Of a stretch of 64,000 bases of DNA, positions 45,270 to 55,668 are shown piece by piece. Numbering within the stretch: position 1 is the first letter of the stretch; the number at the start of each line of letters is the position of its first letter. Below the pieces are notes generated by a model, which saw only the letters and a program-made list of their open reading frames with translations, did no database searches and was not told where the DNA came from. The translations under genes and the position numbers were made by a program. Origin of the DNA: Streptococcus oralis (GTDB lineage Bacteria; Bacillota; Bacilli; Lactobacillales; Streptococcaceae); contig NZ_QEWJ01000004.1 in NCBI RefSeq assembly GCF_004127215.1, positions 62,001-126,000 of the forward strand, read 5' to 3'.

Positions 45270-45983
45270 CTAATCCTTTTCTAGTTTTCCAACAATGCCT
45301 TCTGCATGATAAAGATTATCATTTCTAAAAATGATGGAATATCCATAACTTTTACCTGATATTGTTGGTTCAAAAATATTGATACCCATATTAATTTGAG
45401 CATCATTCTCTAAGCCCAAATAAGTATTGACTTGTTCATTTTTAAGCTTATAGGTGATGCTGGCAGAACCCGTCTCAAAACTATAGCCTTTCCGAACTAC
45501 TTCTAGACTTTTTAAACTCGACCTTGAAATAAGAAAATCTTGCATTAAAAGACGGGAATGTTTTAAGTCACCTTTCTCTTTATTTTTTGAAGAATTTCCC
45601 TCTGATAAATGTAGACTTCCATCTTTGTAGTAGACATGTCCTTGATATAAAATTTCTTCTTCAATTTTCCCATCTGAATTTTCAAATGAGCTTTCTTTGG
45701 TAATTTCTCCTTTTATTTCTTTAGTCTCAGAAATGCCATTTAAAACTAGCTGATAACTAATTGAAGGAGAGTCTTCACTATCCTCACTAATATCTGTTAT
45801 ACGAATCTGAAATCCATCCGGAAACTTTTCAAACAAGTTTTCCAGATTCTCCGTTGGATAGACCTTGCTGAGCTCTGAGGCTTTCCCTTCAATAAATTGT
45901 CGACTACTCTTTAGACTACAGCCAGCTAGAGTCAACAATGCTACTCCCAAAAGTACTGCTATCAGCACTAATTTTTTCCTCAT
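45270..45983 (-). CDS. TilA-like lipoprotein, copy 2 (most diverged)
   Basis: 237 aa from ATG 45983 (GGAGGAATTT). Lipobox LAGC at 22, common block present (KASELSKVYPTENLENLFEKF), but the central region (KGDLKHSRLLMQDFLISRSS) and C-terminus (NTYLGLENDAQINMGI) differ from the other three. It follows copy 1 by 11 bp in one transcript and precedes the first truncated toxin. Confidence 0.75.
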   Translation of the reverse strand: MRKKLVLIAVLLGVALLTLAGCSLKSSRQFIEGKASELSKVYPTENLENLFEKFPDGFQIRITDISEDSEDSPSISYQLVLNGISETKEIKGEITKESSFENSDGKIEEEILYQGHVYYKDGSLHLSEGNSSKNKEKGDLKHSRLLMQDFLISRSSLKSLEVVRKGYSFETGSASITYKLKNEQVNTYLGLENDAQINMGINIFEPTISGKSYGYSIIFRNDNLYHAEGIVGKLEKD

Positions 45984-45994
45984 AAATTCCTCCA

Positions 45995-46708
45995 TCAATC
46001 ATTATAAAGTTTATATTTCTTTTCCTTGTAACCACTAAATAATTCCGAATGAGAATTATGCCCATCTTTGATATCTAAAGTATAGCTATAAGCCTTATTT
46101 TCAACAGTCCCAGACATGATATAAAAAATCATTTTTAATTCTTTATCCTGCTCAACTCTCATGTAGTTGTTTAAAATTGGATCCGTTAAAATGTAATCAA
46201 TATCTGCGCTCCCAGTTTCAAAACTATAGCTTTTTCTCCCCATTTTTAGTTTCGACAGAGTCTTTCTATTGATTGTAAATTCTTGGAGCAATAGTTTAGG
46301 ATTTTTTATCGTTGCATTTGCCTGAGGATCCATCAATTGAATCCTTCCATCTTTATAAACTACTCCACCTTCATAGATTTTTTCTTCAGTCGGAGCCTTT
46401 GTTCCATTCGATGTTACCTTCTCACTAACAATAGTTCCTATTATCTGTTTAGTTTCTCCATCTCCTCTCAATTTTACAGATTGGAACATATAACCCTCCT
46501 CTTTATAATCGTAAAGGTCTTCACTCCAAATACTAAACCCTCCCGGAAACTTTTCAAACAGGTCTTCTAGATTCTCTGTTGGATAGACCTTGCTGAGCTC
46601 AGCGGCTTTCCCTTCAATAAATCTTCGACTACTTTTTGTAAAGCAACCAGTTAGTGACAATACTGCCACTCCTAAAAGTACTGCTGTCAGCGCTCGTTTT
46701 TTCATCAT
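45995..46708 (-). CDS. TilA-like lipoprotein, copy 1 (first of the array)
   Basis: 237 aa. Signal MMKKRALTAVLLGVAVLSLTGC with lipobox Cys22, then the shared block ending LEDLFEKFPGGFSI. GAGG precedes the start. It has no toxin gene directly after it, only lipoprotein copy 2. The family is presumed to sit on the outer face of the membrane and neutralise the lipase. Confidence 0.75.
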   Translation of the reverse strand: MMKKRALTAVLLGVAVLSLTGCFTKSSRRFIEGKAAELSKVYPTENLEDLFEKFPGGFSIWSEDLYDYKEEGYMFQSVKLRGDGETKQIIGTIVSEKVTSNGTKAPTEEKIYEGGVVYKDGRIQLMDPQANATIKNPKLLLQEFTINRKTLSKLKMGRKSYSFETGSADIDYILTDPILNNYMRVEQDKELKMIFYIMSGTVENKAYSYTLDIKDGHNSHSELFSGYKEKKYKLYND

Positions 46709-46830
46709 AAATTCCTCTCTTCTTTATCCGATTCAGTCTAATTAACAATAGTATACCTGTTTTTCCTCTGTTGTGCTAGCGTTTTACCGGTATGGAGGCT
46801 CTTCTATTAAAGTCCCTACTTTTTTCTATC

Positions 46831-46858
46831 AAAAAAACGCACCTTTTTAAGATGCGTT
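46831..46858 (-). terminator. malP terminator
   Basis: AACGCA (46836-46841) pairs with TGCGTT (46853-46858), followed on the minus strand by a T-run. Separates malP from the lipoprotein array; a TATACT in 46709-46830 may be the array promoter. Confidence 0.75.
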
Positions 46859-46883
46859 GTTTTATAGTCTCGTGCAAAGAATC

Positions 46884-49142
46884 TTAGTTCAAGTGCCAGA
46901 TGTCTTCGTTGTACTGAGCGATTGTACGGTCAGATGAGAAGAATCCTGCTTTGGCAATGTTAACGATGACTTTATCCAACCATGCGTCACGGTCTTCGTA
47001 GTCAGCCAACATTTGCTCTTTCACCTTTATGTAGTCTTCCAAGTCAAGGAGAGTCATGAACCAGTCTTTGTTGATTAATTCGTTGTAAAGACGCTCCAAG
47101 CGTTCTTTCTTACCTACTGCAAGAACAGCGTCGCTGACGATGAAGTCAACCAATGGTTTGATGGCTTCACGAGCGTAGAATTCGCTTGATTTGTAAGCTG
47201 CTTTTGCGTAAAGGTCGATAACAGTTTCAGAATCTTCACCGAAGATGTAGATGTTTTCGTCGCCAACCAATTCAGCGATTTCCACGTTAGCACCGTCCAT
47301 AGTACCGAGAGTCAAAGCTCCGTTCAACATGAATTTCATGTTACCAGTACCTGAAGCTTCTTTGGAAGCAAGTGAGATTTGTTCTGAGATATCACATGCT
47401 GGGATAAGGAAGCTTGCTGCAGTAACGTTGTAGTTTTCAACCATAACCACTTGCAAGTGTGGAGCTACTGCTGGATCATTTGCAATCACTTCTGACAAGC
47501 AAAGGATCAAGTGGATGATATCTTGGGCAATTGTGTAGGCAGGAGCTGCTTTACCACCAAAGAATACTGTAATTGGACGAGCAGGGATGTTACCAGCCTT
47601 GATGTCAAGGTATTTGTGAATCACATACAAAGCGTTCATTTGTTGGCGTTTGTACTCGTGGAGACGTTTGATTTGGATATCAAAGATAGAGTTTGTATTG
47701 ATTTCCACACCTTGGTGTTCTTTCAAGTGACGAGCCAATTTACGTTTGTTGTGAGCTTTGATGCTTTCCAATTTTTCTTTGACAGCAGCTTTGTCTTCGT
47801 AAGACAAGAGTTTTTCAAGCTCATCCGCTTCATGGTGCCATCCCTCTCCAATAATCTCATCCAAGTAGTGAGATAGTCTTGGGTTGGCATGCATGAGCCA
47901 ACGACGGAATGTGATACCGTTTGTTTTGTTGTTGAATTTTTCTGGGTAGATGTCGTAGAATGCCTTCAACTCTGAGTTCTTCAAGATTTCAGTGTGGAGT
48001 GCTGCTACCCCGTTAACACTGTATCCGTAGTGGATATCCATGTGAGCCATGTGTACACGGTCGTTTTCATCAATGATTTGAACAGCTGGGTCTTTGTATT
48101 CTGCTTTCACACGACGGTCCAATTCTTTGATGATTGGTACCAAGTGAGGAACCACTTCTTCCAAGAATTCAAGAGGCCATTTTTCAAGGGCTTCAGCAAG
48201 GATGGTGTGGTTAGTGTAGGCAGTCATGCTACGAACGATAGAGATTGCTTCGTCAAGCTCGATACCACGCGCAGTCAAAAGACGAATCAATTCAGGGATA
48301 ACCATTGATGGGTGAGTATCGTTGATTTGTACAACTGCGTAGTCCGCAAGGTCATGCAAGTTGCTTCCTTTTTCGATTGCTTCGTCGATGATCAATTGCG
48401 CACCGTTTGAAACCATGAAGTATTGTTGGAAGATACGGAGCAATTCACCTTGCTTGTCGCTGTCGTCTGGATAAAGGAAGAGTGTCAAGTTGCGAACGAT
48501 ATCTGTCTTGTCAAAGTCGATACCATCTTTGATGATAGAAGAATCAACTGAATCCAAGTCAAACAAACGCAAGCGGTTCTTAGTTTCTGTCTTGTAACCA
48601 GGTACATCGATATCGTAAAGAGTAGATGTCAATGTGAAGTGTGCAAATGGCACTTGGTAGCTACGGCTTGAGCGAACCAACCAGTTTTGCTCAGTCAACC
48701 AAGCGTTAGGAATAGTTTCTTGTTGGTTGTTTTTAAGAACTTGTTGGAAAAGACCGAAGTGATAGTTCAAACCAACACCGTCACCGTTCAAGCCAAGTGT
48801 AGCGATTGAGTCGATAAAGCAGGCTGCCAAACGTCCCAAACCACCGTTACCAAGTGATGGTTCCAATTCCACTTCTTCGATTTCGATTAACTCTTTACCT
48901 GCAGCTGCAAGTTCTTTCTTCACATCGTCATAAAGACCAAGGTTGATCAAGTTGTTTGACAAGAGTTTACCAATCAAGAACTCAGCTGAAATGTAGTAAA
49001 CTTTTTTCTTACCAGTGTTGACTGGTTTTTGACTGCTAGCAAGCTTGCTGTAGTTGAGAAGAGCAAGGTAAAGCTCTTCATTGCTACATTCTGCGATAGA
49101 TTTATTGTAACGCTTTTGTACAAATTCGTTTAATGGTAACAT
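46884..49142 (-). CDS. malP: Maltodextrin phosphorylase
   Basis: 752 aa, GT35 glycogen/maltodextrin phosphorylase, releasing glucose-1-phosphate from alpha-1,4-glucans. Pyridoxal-phosphate Lys region [20 protein letters not shown] near the C-terminus; [19 protein letters not shown] and [16 protein letters not shown] are typical. The start has AGGAGACAC. It follows malQ by 24 bp and both are read from the divergent MalR-controlled promoter. Confidence 0.96.
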   Translation of the reverse strand: MLPLNEFVQKRYNKSIAECSNEELYLALLNYSKLASSQKPVNTGKKKVYYISAEFLIGKLLSNNLINLGLYDDVKKELAAAGKELIEIEEVELEPSLGNGGLGRLAACFIDSIATLGLNGDGVGLNYHFGLFQQVLKNNQQETIPNAWLTEQNWLVRSSRSYQVPFAHFTLTSTLYDIDVPGYKTETKNRLRLFDLDSVDSSIIKDGIDFDKTDIVRNLTLFLYPDDSDKQGELLRIFQQYFMVSNGAQLIIDEAIEKGSNLHDLADYAVVQINDTHPSMVIPELIRLLTARGIELDEAISIVRSMTAYTNHTILAEALEKWPLEFLEEVVPHLVPIIKELDRRVKAEYKDPAVQIIDENDRVHMAHMDIHYGYSVNGVAALHTEILKNSELKAFYDIYPEKFNNKTNGITFRRWLMHANPRLSHYLDEIIGEGWHHEADELEKLLSYEDKAAVKEKLESIKAHNKRKLARHLKEHQGVEINTNSIFDIQIKRLHEYKRQQMNALYVIHKYLDIKAGNIPARPITVFFGGKAAPAYTIAQDIIHLILCLSEVIANDPAVAPHLQVVMVENYNVTAASFLIPACDISEQISLASKEASGTGNMKFMLNGALTLGTMDGANVEIAELVGDENIYIFGEDSETVIDLYAKAAYKSSEFYAREAIKPLVDFIVSDAVLAVGKKERLERLYNELINKDWFMTLLDLEDYIKVKEQMLADYEDRDAWLDKVIVNIAKAGFFSSDRTIAQYNEDIWHLN

Positions 49143-49166
49143 GTTTATGTGTCTCCTGATAATGTC

Positions 49167-50684
49167 TTATTTCTTTAATTCTACCAAATTTTCATTGATT
49201 CGGCGATAAATTGTAGTCAAGTCAAGCAAAGTTTCTTCAACAGCTGGTGTCAATTGATCTTCAGTCATACGCCAAGACCAGTTTCCACCAAGGGTAGATG
49301 GGAAGTTCATACGAGCTGACTCATCTAGTTCTAGCAAGTCTTGCATGGTTGCAATAGCCATGAAGCTAACTGATGAAAAGACTGTACGAAGCATAGCGTG
49401 TGGCACTGTTTCGTATTCTTTACGGTTAGTGTAGCGAGCCATGTACTCACGTGTCGCATCATCGATCTCGTTACGGTACCAACCAAGGACCGTATTATTA
49501 TCGTGTGTTCCTGTGTACATAACAGAGTTGGCAGGCGCCAAGTGTGGGCTATCGATACTTTCATCTTCTGGGTTGAAGGCAAATTGAAGAATCTTCATTC
49601 CTGGGAAGCCAGTGTGTTCACGTAACTCGATGACTTCATCTGTCATGAAACCAAGGTCTTCTGCGATGATGTTTAGCTCACCAAGCTCTTCCTTAACGGC
49701 TGCGAAGAGTTTGTACCCTGGACCTTTCACCCATTTACCTGGGGCCGCTGTATCGGAACCAGCAGGGATTTCCCAGTAAGATTCAAAGCCACGGAAGTGG
49801 TCGATACGAACAATGTTGTAGATTTTGAAGCTTTCACGCAAGCGTTCAACCCACCATTTGTAACCGTCTTTGTCCATTGCTTCCCAGTCATAGATTGGGT
49901 TACCCCAAAGCTGACCAGTAGCAGAAAACTCATCTGGTGGACATCCAGCGATGCAAGTCGCCTTGCCACTAGCATCTGTCTTAAAGAGATGTGGATTTGC
50001 CCACATGTCGCTTGAATCTTCCGCAACATAGATTGGCATATCTCCAACAATTTCGATGTGGTTATCGTTAGCATAGGCTTTCAATTTTAACCATTGTTGG
50101 AAGAAGAAGTATTGAGTCACACGGTGGTAAACCAACTTGTCTGCCAATTTCTCACGGTAGCTTTCAAGTGCTGAAGCTTTACGAGCACGAGCATCTGCAT
50201 CTGGCCATTCTGTCCAAGCAAGATTGTCAAAATGCTCTTTGATAGCCATATATTCTGCGAAGAGTTCGAGCCATGATTGGTTGTCTTGAGCAAACTTCTC
50301 AAAATCTTTGACATCACCCACTTCCAAGAAGCGTTTGACTGCTTTTTCTAAAAGTGGACGACGTGCGTAATAAATCTTCGCATAGTCAACTTCAGATGCA
50401 TCGTTACCAAAGTCAACACCTTTAAGATCACTGGCTTCGAGCAAGCCTTGCTCTACCAAGATATCAAGGTCGATAAAATGCGTATTCCCAGCAAAGGCTG
50501 AGAATGATTGGTATGGAGAATCTCCATAGCTTGTTGTCCCAAGAGGGAGGATTTGCCAGTAACGTTGCTTCGTACGAACCAAGAAATCAACGAAATCATA
50601 AGCAGTCTGGCCAAATGATCCAATCCCGTATGCTCCTGGCAGAGAAGAGATGTGCATCAACACACCACTTTGACGTTTTTTCAT
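49167..50684 (-). CDS. malQ: 4-alpha-glucanotransferase (amylomaltase; pneumococcal MalM)
   Basis: 505 aa GH77 disproportionating enzyme. Motifs: IVRIDHFRGFESYW (nucleophile Asp), AEDLGFMTDEV (acid Glu) and TGTHDNNTVLGW. Start with GAGGTG. Cytoplasmic; with MalP it degrades imported maltodextrins. First gene of the leftward mal operon. Confidence 0.96.
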   Translation of the reverse strand: MKKRQSGVLMHISSLPGAYGIGSFGQTAYDFVDFLVRTKQRYWQILPLGTTSYGDSPYQSFSAFAGNTHFIDLDILVEQGLLEASDLKGVDFGNDASEVDYAKIYYARRPLLEKAVKRFLEVGDVKDFEKFAQDNQSWLELFAEYMAIKEHFDNLAWTEWPDADARARKASALESYREKLADKLVYHRVTQYFFFQQWLKLKAYANDNHIEIVGDMPIYVAEDSSDMWANPHLFKTDASGKATCIAGCPPDEFSATGQLWGNPIYDWEAMDKDGYKWWVERLRESFKIYNIVRIDHFRGFESYWEIPAGSDTAAPGKWVKGPGYKLFAAVKEELGELNIIAEDLGFMTDEVIELREHTGFPGMKILQFAFNPEDESIDSPHLAPANSVMYTGTHDNNTVLGWYRNEIDDATREYMARYTNRKEYETVPHAMLRTVFSSVSFMAIATMQDLLELDESARMNFPSTLGGNWSWRMTEDQLTPAVEETLLDLTTIYRRINENLVELKK

Positions 50685-50728
50685 AATAGCACCTCATGTG
50701 TTTGTTATAAAACGTTGCGCAATTAAGG

Positions 50729-50788
50729 CGCAAACGTTTGCGTTAATTTAAGTATAACGCATTTCAAAAACAAATGCAAGCGTTTTTA
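50729..50788 (-). promoter_or_regulatory. malQP promoter with MalR-type operators
   Basis: -35 TTGCAT (50779-50774), 17 bp, -10 TATACT (50756-50751). A perfect 14-bp palindrome CGCAAACGTTTGCG (50729-50742) lies downstream, and TGCAAGCGTTTTTA (50775-50788) covers the -35. A further weaker match, ACGCAATCGTTTTCC, is at 50935-50949 in the 470-bp divergent region. Confidence 0.8.
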
Positions 50789-51056
50789 AAAAAATTTTTT
50801 GAATTATTTTAATCAAACAAAACTTGTTGCCACTGATATTTTATGAAATAAGCGAAAAAATTTTAAAGATTTTCTGATTTAAGATAATTCATTCCCAATA
50901 TCTGCTCTATTTTCTGAAAAACCGAGCCGAATTTACGCAATCGTTTTCCTAATATATTTTCAATTCAAAAAAAACAAACATTTTAAGTTCTTTCCTATAT
51001 ATGGGCTTTAACAAATGTTTGAAACCTTAAAATTTTTTTAAAAAATTTCCTAAAAA

Positions 51057-51118
51057 CGCTTGCAACCGTTTTCTATTTGTGCTATACTAAGTTCGTAAAA
51101 GAAAACGTTTGCGTTTTC
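51057..51118 (+). promoter_or_regulatory. malXCD promoter with MalR-type operators
   Basis: -35 TTGCAA (51060-51065), 17 bp, -10 TATACT (51083-51088). AACGCTTGCAACCGTTTTC covers the -35; GAAAACGTTTGCGTTTTC (51101-51118) lies just past the start site. Same layout as malQP in mirror image. Confidence 0.8.
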
Positions 51119-51158
51119 TCATTAAATTATTTTTGTTATTCTTTAGGAGGAATACACT

Positions 51159-52430
51159 ATGTCATCTAAATTCATGAAGAGCGCTGCTGTGCTCGGAACT
51201 GCTACTCTTGCTAGCTTACTTTTGGTAGCTTGCGGAAGCAAAACTGCTGATAAAGCAGCTGATACTAGCTCATCTGAAGCAAAAGAAATCACTTTCTACG
51301 TTGAAGACCAATACAAAGCCTACGCTGAAAAAGTTGCTGCAGCTTATGAAAAAGAATCAGGTACAAAAGTTAACATCAAATCAGGTGACCAACTTGGTGG
51401 ACTTGACAAACTTTCACTTGACAACCAATCAGGTCAAGCTGCTGACGTTATGATGGCACCATACGACCGCGTAGGTAGCCTTGGTACTGACGGACAACTT
51501 TCAGAAGTTACTTTGAGCGACGGCGCTAAAACAGATGATAAAACTAAATCTCTTGTAACAGCTGCTGACGGTAAAGTTTACGGTGCTCCTGCCGTTATTG
51601 AGTCTCTTGTTATGTACTACAACAAAGACTTGATCAAAGAAGCTCCAAAAACTTTTGCTGAATTGGAAGAACTTGCTAAAGACAGCAAATACGCTTTCGC
51701 TGGTGAAGATGGCAAAACTACTGCATTCCTAGCTGACTGGACAAACTTCTACTACGCTTACGGACTTCTTGCTGGTAACGGTGGTTACGTATTCGGACAA
51801 AACGGTAAAGACGCTAAAGACATCGGTCTTGCAAACGACGGTTCTATCACTGGTGTCAACTACGCTAAATCTTGGTATGAAAAATGGCCTAAAGGTATGC
51901 AAGATACTGAAGGTGCTGCAAACTTGATCCAAACTCAATTCCAAGAAGGTAAAACAGCTGCTATCATCGACGGTCCTTGGAAAGCTCAAGCATTCAAAGA
52001 TGCTAAAGTAAACTACGGTGTTGCTACTATTCCAACTCTTCCAAATGGTAAAGAATACACACCATTCGGTGGTGGTAAAGCTTGGATCATCCCATCAAGC
52101 ACTAAGAACCTTGAAGCTGCACAAAAATTTGTAGACTTCCTTGTTTCAACTGAACAACAAAAAGCATTCTACGATGCAACTAACGAAATCCCAGCTAACA
52201 CTGAAGCTCGTTCATACGCTGAAGGTAAAAACGATGAGTTGACAACAGCTGTTATCAAACAGTTCAAGAACGCTCAACCAATGCCAAACATTTCTCAAAT
52301 GTCAGCTGTTTGGGATCCAGCTAAAACAATGCTCTTTGATGCTGTAAGTGGTAAAAAAGATGCTAAGACAGCTGCTAACGATGCTGTAACATTGATCAAA
52401 GAAACAATCAAACAAAAATTTGGTGAATAA
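51159..52430 (+). CDS. malX: Maltodextrin-binding lipoprotein
   Basis: 423 aa extracellular solute-binding protein, family 1. Lipoprotein signal with lipobox LLVACGS (Cys near 25), then a MalE-like fold (ITFYVEDQYKAYAEKVAAAYEKE; ADVMMAPYDRVG; IIDGPWKAQAF; PFGGGKAWIIPSS). It delivers maltodextrins to MalC/MalD. The ABC ATPase (MsmK in related species) is not in this window. Highly biased codon use suggests strong expression. Confidence 0.95.
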   Translation: MSSKFMKSAAVLGTATLASLLLVACGSKTADKAADTSSSEAKEITFYVEDQYKAYAEKVAAAYEKESGTKVNIKSGDQLGGLDKLSLDNQSGQAADVMMAPYDRVGSLGTDGQLSEVTLSDGAKTDDKTKSLVTAADGKVYGAPAVIESLVMYYNKDLIKEAPKTFAELEELAKDSKYAFAGEDGKTTAFLADWTNFYYAYGLLAGNGGYVFGQNGKDAKDIGLANDGSITGVNYAKSWYEKWPKGMQDTEGAANLIQTQFQEGKTAAIIDGPWKAQAFKDAKVNYGVATIPTLPNGKEYTPFGGGKAWIIPSSTKNLEAAQKFVDFLVSTEQQKAFYDATNEIPANTEARSYAEGKNDELTTAVIKQFKNAQPMPNISQMSAVWDPAKTMLFDAVSGKKDAKTAANDAVTLIKETIKQKFGE

Positions 52431-52443
52431 TTGAATTCGTTAC

Positions 52444-52469
52444 AAGGGGGGAGAATACAAATCCCCCTT
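52444..52469 (+). repeat. Intercistronic hairpin after malX
   Basis: AAGGGGG (52444-52450) pairs with CCCCCTT (52463-52469); no T-run. A G/C stem here would protect the malX mRNA 3' end and reduce readthrough into malC, as known for binding-protein genes elsewhere. Confidence 0.7.
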
Positions 52470-52542
52470 TGAATTTATCAATAAAAAAACATATATAGTT
52501 TAGTTTTTGATTAAAAACCAGTATCCTATGAAAGGAGTTATT

Positions 52543-53835
52543 ATGGAAAAGCAACAACCTAGTAAAGCAGCCCTGCTGTCTATCATTCCTGGGTTAGGAC
52601 AGATTTACAATAAACAAAAAGCCAAAGGTTTTATATTCCTTGGTGTAACTATCGTATTTGTTCTTTATTTCCTAGCACTTGCTGCGCCGGAATTGCACAA
52701 TTTGATCACTCTTGGTGACAAGCCAGGTCGTGATAATTCCCTCTTTATGCTGATTCGTGGTGCCTTCCATTTAATCTTTGTAGTCGTTTATGTGCTCTTT
52801 TATTTCTCAAATATTAAAGATGCATATACAATCGCAAAACGTATTAACAATGGAATTCCTGTCCCACGTACTTTTAAAGATATGATCAAAGGTATTTATG
52901 AGAATGGATTCCCATACCTTTTGATTATCCCATCGTATGTAGCAATGACATTTGCAATTATCTTCCCAGTTATCGTAACCTTGATGATTGCCTTTACCAA
53001 CTATGACTTCCAACACTTGCCACCAAACAAATTGTTGGACTGGGTTGGTTTGACTAACTTTACAAATATCTGGAGCTTAAGTACCTTCCGTTCAGCCTTC
53101 GGTGCGGTTCTTTCTTGGACCATCATCTGGGCCTTGTCTGCTTCTACTTTGCAGATTGTGATTGGTATCTTCACAGCGATCATTGCTAACCAACCATTTA
53201 TCAAAGGAAAACGTATCTTTGGTGTTATTTTCCTTCTTCCTTGGGCTGTTCCAGCCTTCATCACTATCTTGACATTCTCAAACATGTTTAACGATAGTGT
53301 CGGAGCGATCAACACTCAAGTATTGCCTATCTTGGCTAAGGTCCTTCCTTTCCTTGACGGAGCGCTTATCCCTTGGAAAACAGACCCAACTTGGACTAAG
53401 ATTGCCTTGATTATGATGCAAGGTTGGCTAGGATTCCCATACATCTACGTTTTGACTTTGGGTATCTTGCAGTCGATTCCTAACGACCTCTACGAAGCGG
53501 CTTACATCGATGGTGCCAATGCTTGGCAAAAATTCCGCAACATCACTTTCCCTATGATTTTGGCTGTTGCAGCTCCAACATTGATCAGCCAATACACCTT
53601 CAACTTTAACAACTTCTCTATCATGTACCTCTTCAACGGCGGAGGTCCTGGTAGCGTTGGTGGTGGAGCCGGTTCAACTGATATCTTGATCTCATGGATT
53701 TATCGTTTGACAACAGGTACATCTCCTCAATACTCTATGGCGGCAGCTGTTACCTTGATCATCTCTATCATTGTCATCTCTATCTCTATGATCGCATTCA
53801 AGAAACTACACGCATTTGATATGGAGGACGTCTAA
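52543..53835 (+). CDS. malC: Maltodextrin ABC transporter permease MalC (MalF-like)
   Basis: 430 aa. The N-terminal 75 residues carry a [16 protein letters not shown] segment plus an extra membrane helix, then a MalF-type permease core with the EAA loop [24 protein letters not shown] 52543 has AAAGGAG; the longer frame lacks a site. It is followed 1 bp later by malD. Confidence 0.94.
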   Translation: MEKQQPSKAALLSIIPGLGQIYNKQKAKGFIFLGVTIVFVLYFLALAAPELHNLITLGDKPGRDNSLFMLIRGAFHLIFVVVYVLFYFSNIKDAYTIAKRINNGIPVPRTFKDMIKGIYENGFPYLLIIPSYVAMTFAIIFPVIVTLMIAFTNYDFQHLPPNKLLDWVGLTNFTNIWSLSTFRSAFGAVLSWTIIWALSASTLQIVIGIFTAIIANQPFIKGKRIFGVIFLLPWAVPAFITILTFSNMFNDSVGAINTQVLPILAKVLPFLDGALIPWKTDPTWTKIALIMMQGWLGFPYIYVLTLGILQSIPNDLYEAAYIDGANAWQKFRNITFPMILAVAAPTLISQYTFNFNNFSIMYLFNGGGPGSVGGGAGSTDILISWIYRLTTGTSPQYSMAAAVTLIISIIVISISMIAFKKLHAFDMEDV

Positions 53836-53836
53836 G

Positions 53837-54679
53837 ATGAATAACTCAATCAAACTCAAACGTAGACTGACTCAAACCCTCACTTACCTCTACTTGATTG
53901 GCTTATCAATCGTCATTATTTATCCACTTTTGATCACCATTATGTCAGCCTTCAAGTCTGGTAACGTGGTAGCCTTTAAACTAGATGCTAACGTCGACTT
54001 TAGCTTTGCCAACTTCCAAGGGCTCTTCACTGAAACCTTGTACGGCACTTGGTACCTCAACACTTTGATTATCGCCTTGATTACAATGGCTGTTCAAACA
54101 AGTATCATCGTACTTGCTGGTTATGCCTACAGCCGTTACAACTTCTTGGCTCGTAAACAAAGTTTGGTCTTCTTCTTGATCATCCAAATGGTGCCAACTA
54201 TGGCCGCTTTGACAGCCTTCTTCGTTATGGCCCTTATGTTGAATGCCCTTAACCAAAGCTGGTTCCTCATCTTCCTTTATGTTGGTGGAGGTATCCCGAT
54301 GAATGCTTGGTTGATGAAAGGCTACTTCGACACAGTACCGATGTCTCTTGATGAATCAGCAAAACTAGATGGTGCAGGACACTTCCGTCGCTTCTGGCAA
54401 ATTGTTCTCCCACTCGTTCGTCCAATGGTTGCAGTACAAGCGCTCTGGGCCTTCATGGGACCTTTCGGAGACTATATCCTCTCTAGTTTCTTGCTTCGTG
54501 AGAAAGAATACTTTACAGTTGCCGTTGGTCTACAGACCTTTGTCAGCAATGTGAAAAACTTGAAGATTGCCTACTTCTCAGCAGGTGCTATCCTCATCGC
54601 CCTTCCAATCTGTATTCTCTTCTTCTTCTTACAAAAGAACTTTGTTTCAGGACTTACAAGTGGTGGCGACAAGGGATAA
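53837..54679 (+). CDS. malD: Maltodextrin ABC transporter permease MalD (MalG-like)
   Basis: 280 aa, six membrane segments, EAA loop [23 protein letters not shown] 53837 has GGAGG inside the end of malC. Forms the channel with MalC. Its stop codon lies inside the operon terminator. Confidence 0.94.
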   Translation: MNNSIKLKRRLTQTLTYLYLIGLSIVIIYPLLITIMSAFKSGNVVAFKLDANVDFSFANFQGLFTETLYGTWYLNTLIIALITMAVQTSIIVLAGYAYSRYNFLARKQSLVFFLIIQMVPTMAALTAFFVMALMLNALNQSWFLIFLYVGGGIPMNAWLMKGYFDTVPMSLDESAKLDGAGHFRRFWQIVLPLVRPMVAVQALWAFMGPFGDYILSSFLLREKEYFTVAVGLQTFVSNVKNLKIAYFSAGAILIALPICILFFFLQKNFVSGLTSGGDKG

Positions 54680-54700
54680 TTTATCCCCGCCACCCTTTTT
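54662..54700 (+). terminator. malXCD terminator
   Basis: GGTGGCG (54662-54668) pairs with CGCCACC (54688-54694), then CTTTTT. The stem includes the last codons of malD. Confidence 0.9.
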
Positions 54701-54793
54701 CATTTTGGAGCTTGTTGCTAAAGCTACAAGATTGGACACCCTTCTACAAATCTTATTGAAACCCTATTTCAATATATAATTGATTTCCTAGAC

Positions 54794-54822
54794 TTGAAAT
54801 AAAGCACATTTCTCTATATAAT
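54794..54822 (+). promoter_or_regulatory. malAR promoter
   Basis: TTGAAA (54794-54799), 17 bp, TATAAT (54817-54822). No MalR-type operator is visible, unlike the other mal promoters. Confidence 0.8.
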
Positions 54823-54858
54823 AATACTCATATAGAAAACACTTTTAGAAAGATGCCT

Positions 54859-55659
54859 ATGCTTCCATATCCATTCTCGTATTTCTCTAGTATCTGGGGA
54901 TTTCGTAAGCCCCTATCAAAACGTTTCGGCCTCAACTGGTTTCAGCTTCTCTTTACGAGCATTTTCCTCATCAGTTTGTCTATGGTTCCGATTGCCATTC
55001 AAAACAGCTCACAGGAAACGTATCCACTGGATACCTTTATCGATAATGTCTATACTCCACTGACAGATGAAGCCATCATGGACTTGTCAGAGAATGCACA
55101 AATCGTTGATGGAAAGCTGAACTACTCAGGTACGAAGAATCAGCAGCCTTCTCTTTTAATTGGCCCAAGCCAAAACAAAGAATTGCCAAAGGACTTGCAA
55201 CTTCATTTTGATACGGAAGAACTCGTCATCAGTAAGGAAAGTAAGGAACTAACTCGCATTCGCTACCACGCGATTCAAACGGAGAGTTTCCAGAGTAAGG
55301 AAGATCTAACCCAAGCCATTTCTAAAGATTGGTACCAACAAAATCGGGTCTATATCAGTCTCTTTCTCGTTCTTGGTGCAAGCTTCCTCTTTGGATTGAA
55401 TTTCTTCATTGTCTCTCTTGGAGCTAGTCTCCTCCTTTATATCACCAAAAAATCACGCCTCTTTTCATTTAGGACCTTTAAAGAGTGCTACCACTTTATC
55501 TTAAACTGTTTAGGATTACCCACTCTGATTACGCTTATTTTGGGGCTTTTTGGCCAAAATATGGCAACCCTTATCACTGTACAAAACATTCTTTTTGTTC
55601 TTTATCTGGTCACCATTTTTTACAAGACACACTTCCGTGATCCAGATTATCATAAATAG
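54859..55659 (+). CDS. malA: MalA, DUF1189 membrane protein of the maltose regulon
   Basis: 266 aa. Membrane segments at about 27-47 and in the C-terminal half (170-265), with a soluble region between (about 50-155). Matches the protein called MalA beside MalR in pneumococcus; its role is unknown. ATG 54859 is 6 bp from AGAAAG; 54853 is too close. Cotranscribed with malR. Confidence 0.8.
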   Translation: MLPYPFSYFSSIWGFRKPLSKRFGLNWFQLLFTSIFLISLSMVPIAIQNSSQETYPLDTFIDNVYTPLTDEAIMDLSENAQIVDGKLNYSGTKNQQPSLLIGPSQNKELPKDLQLHFDTEELVISKESKELTRIRYHAIQTESFQSKEDLTQAISKDWYQQNRVYISLFLVLGASFLFGLNFFIVSLGASLLLYITKKSRLFSFRTFKECYHFILNCLGLPTLITLILGLFGQNMATLITVQNILFVLYLVTIFYKTHFRDPDYHK

Positions 55660-55668
55660 GAGATTTTT

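Noticed and set aside
45995-45998. ATGA overlap between lipoprotein copies 1 and 2
   Set aside because: The upstream ATG lacks spacing to a ribosome site; ATG 45983 follows GGAGGAATTT directly, leaving an 11-bp gap.
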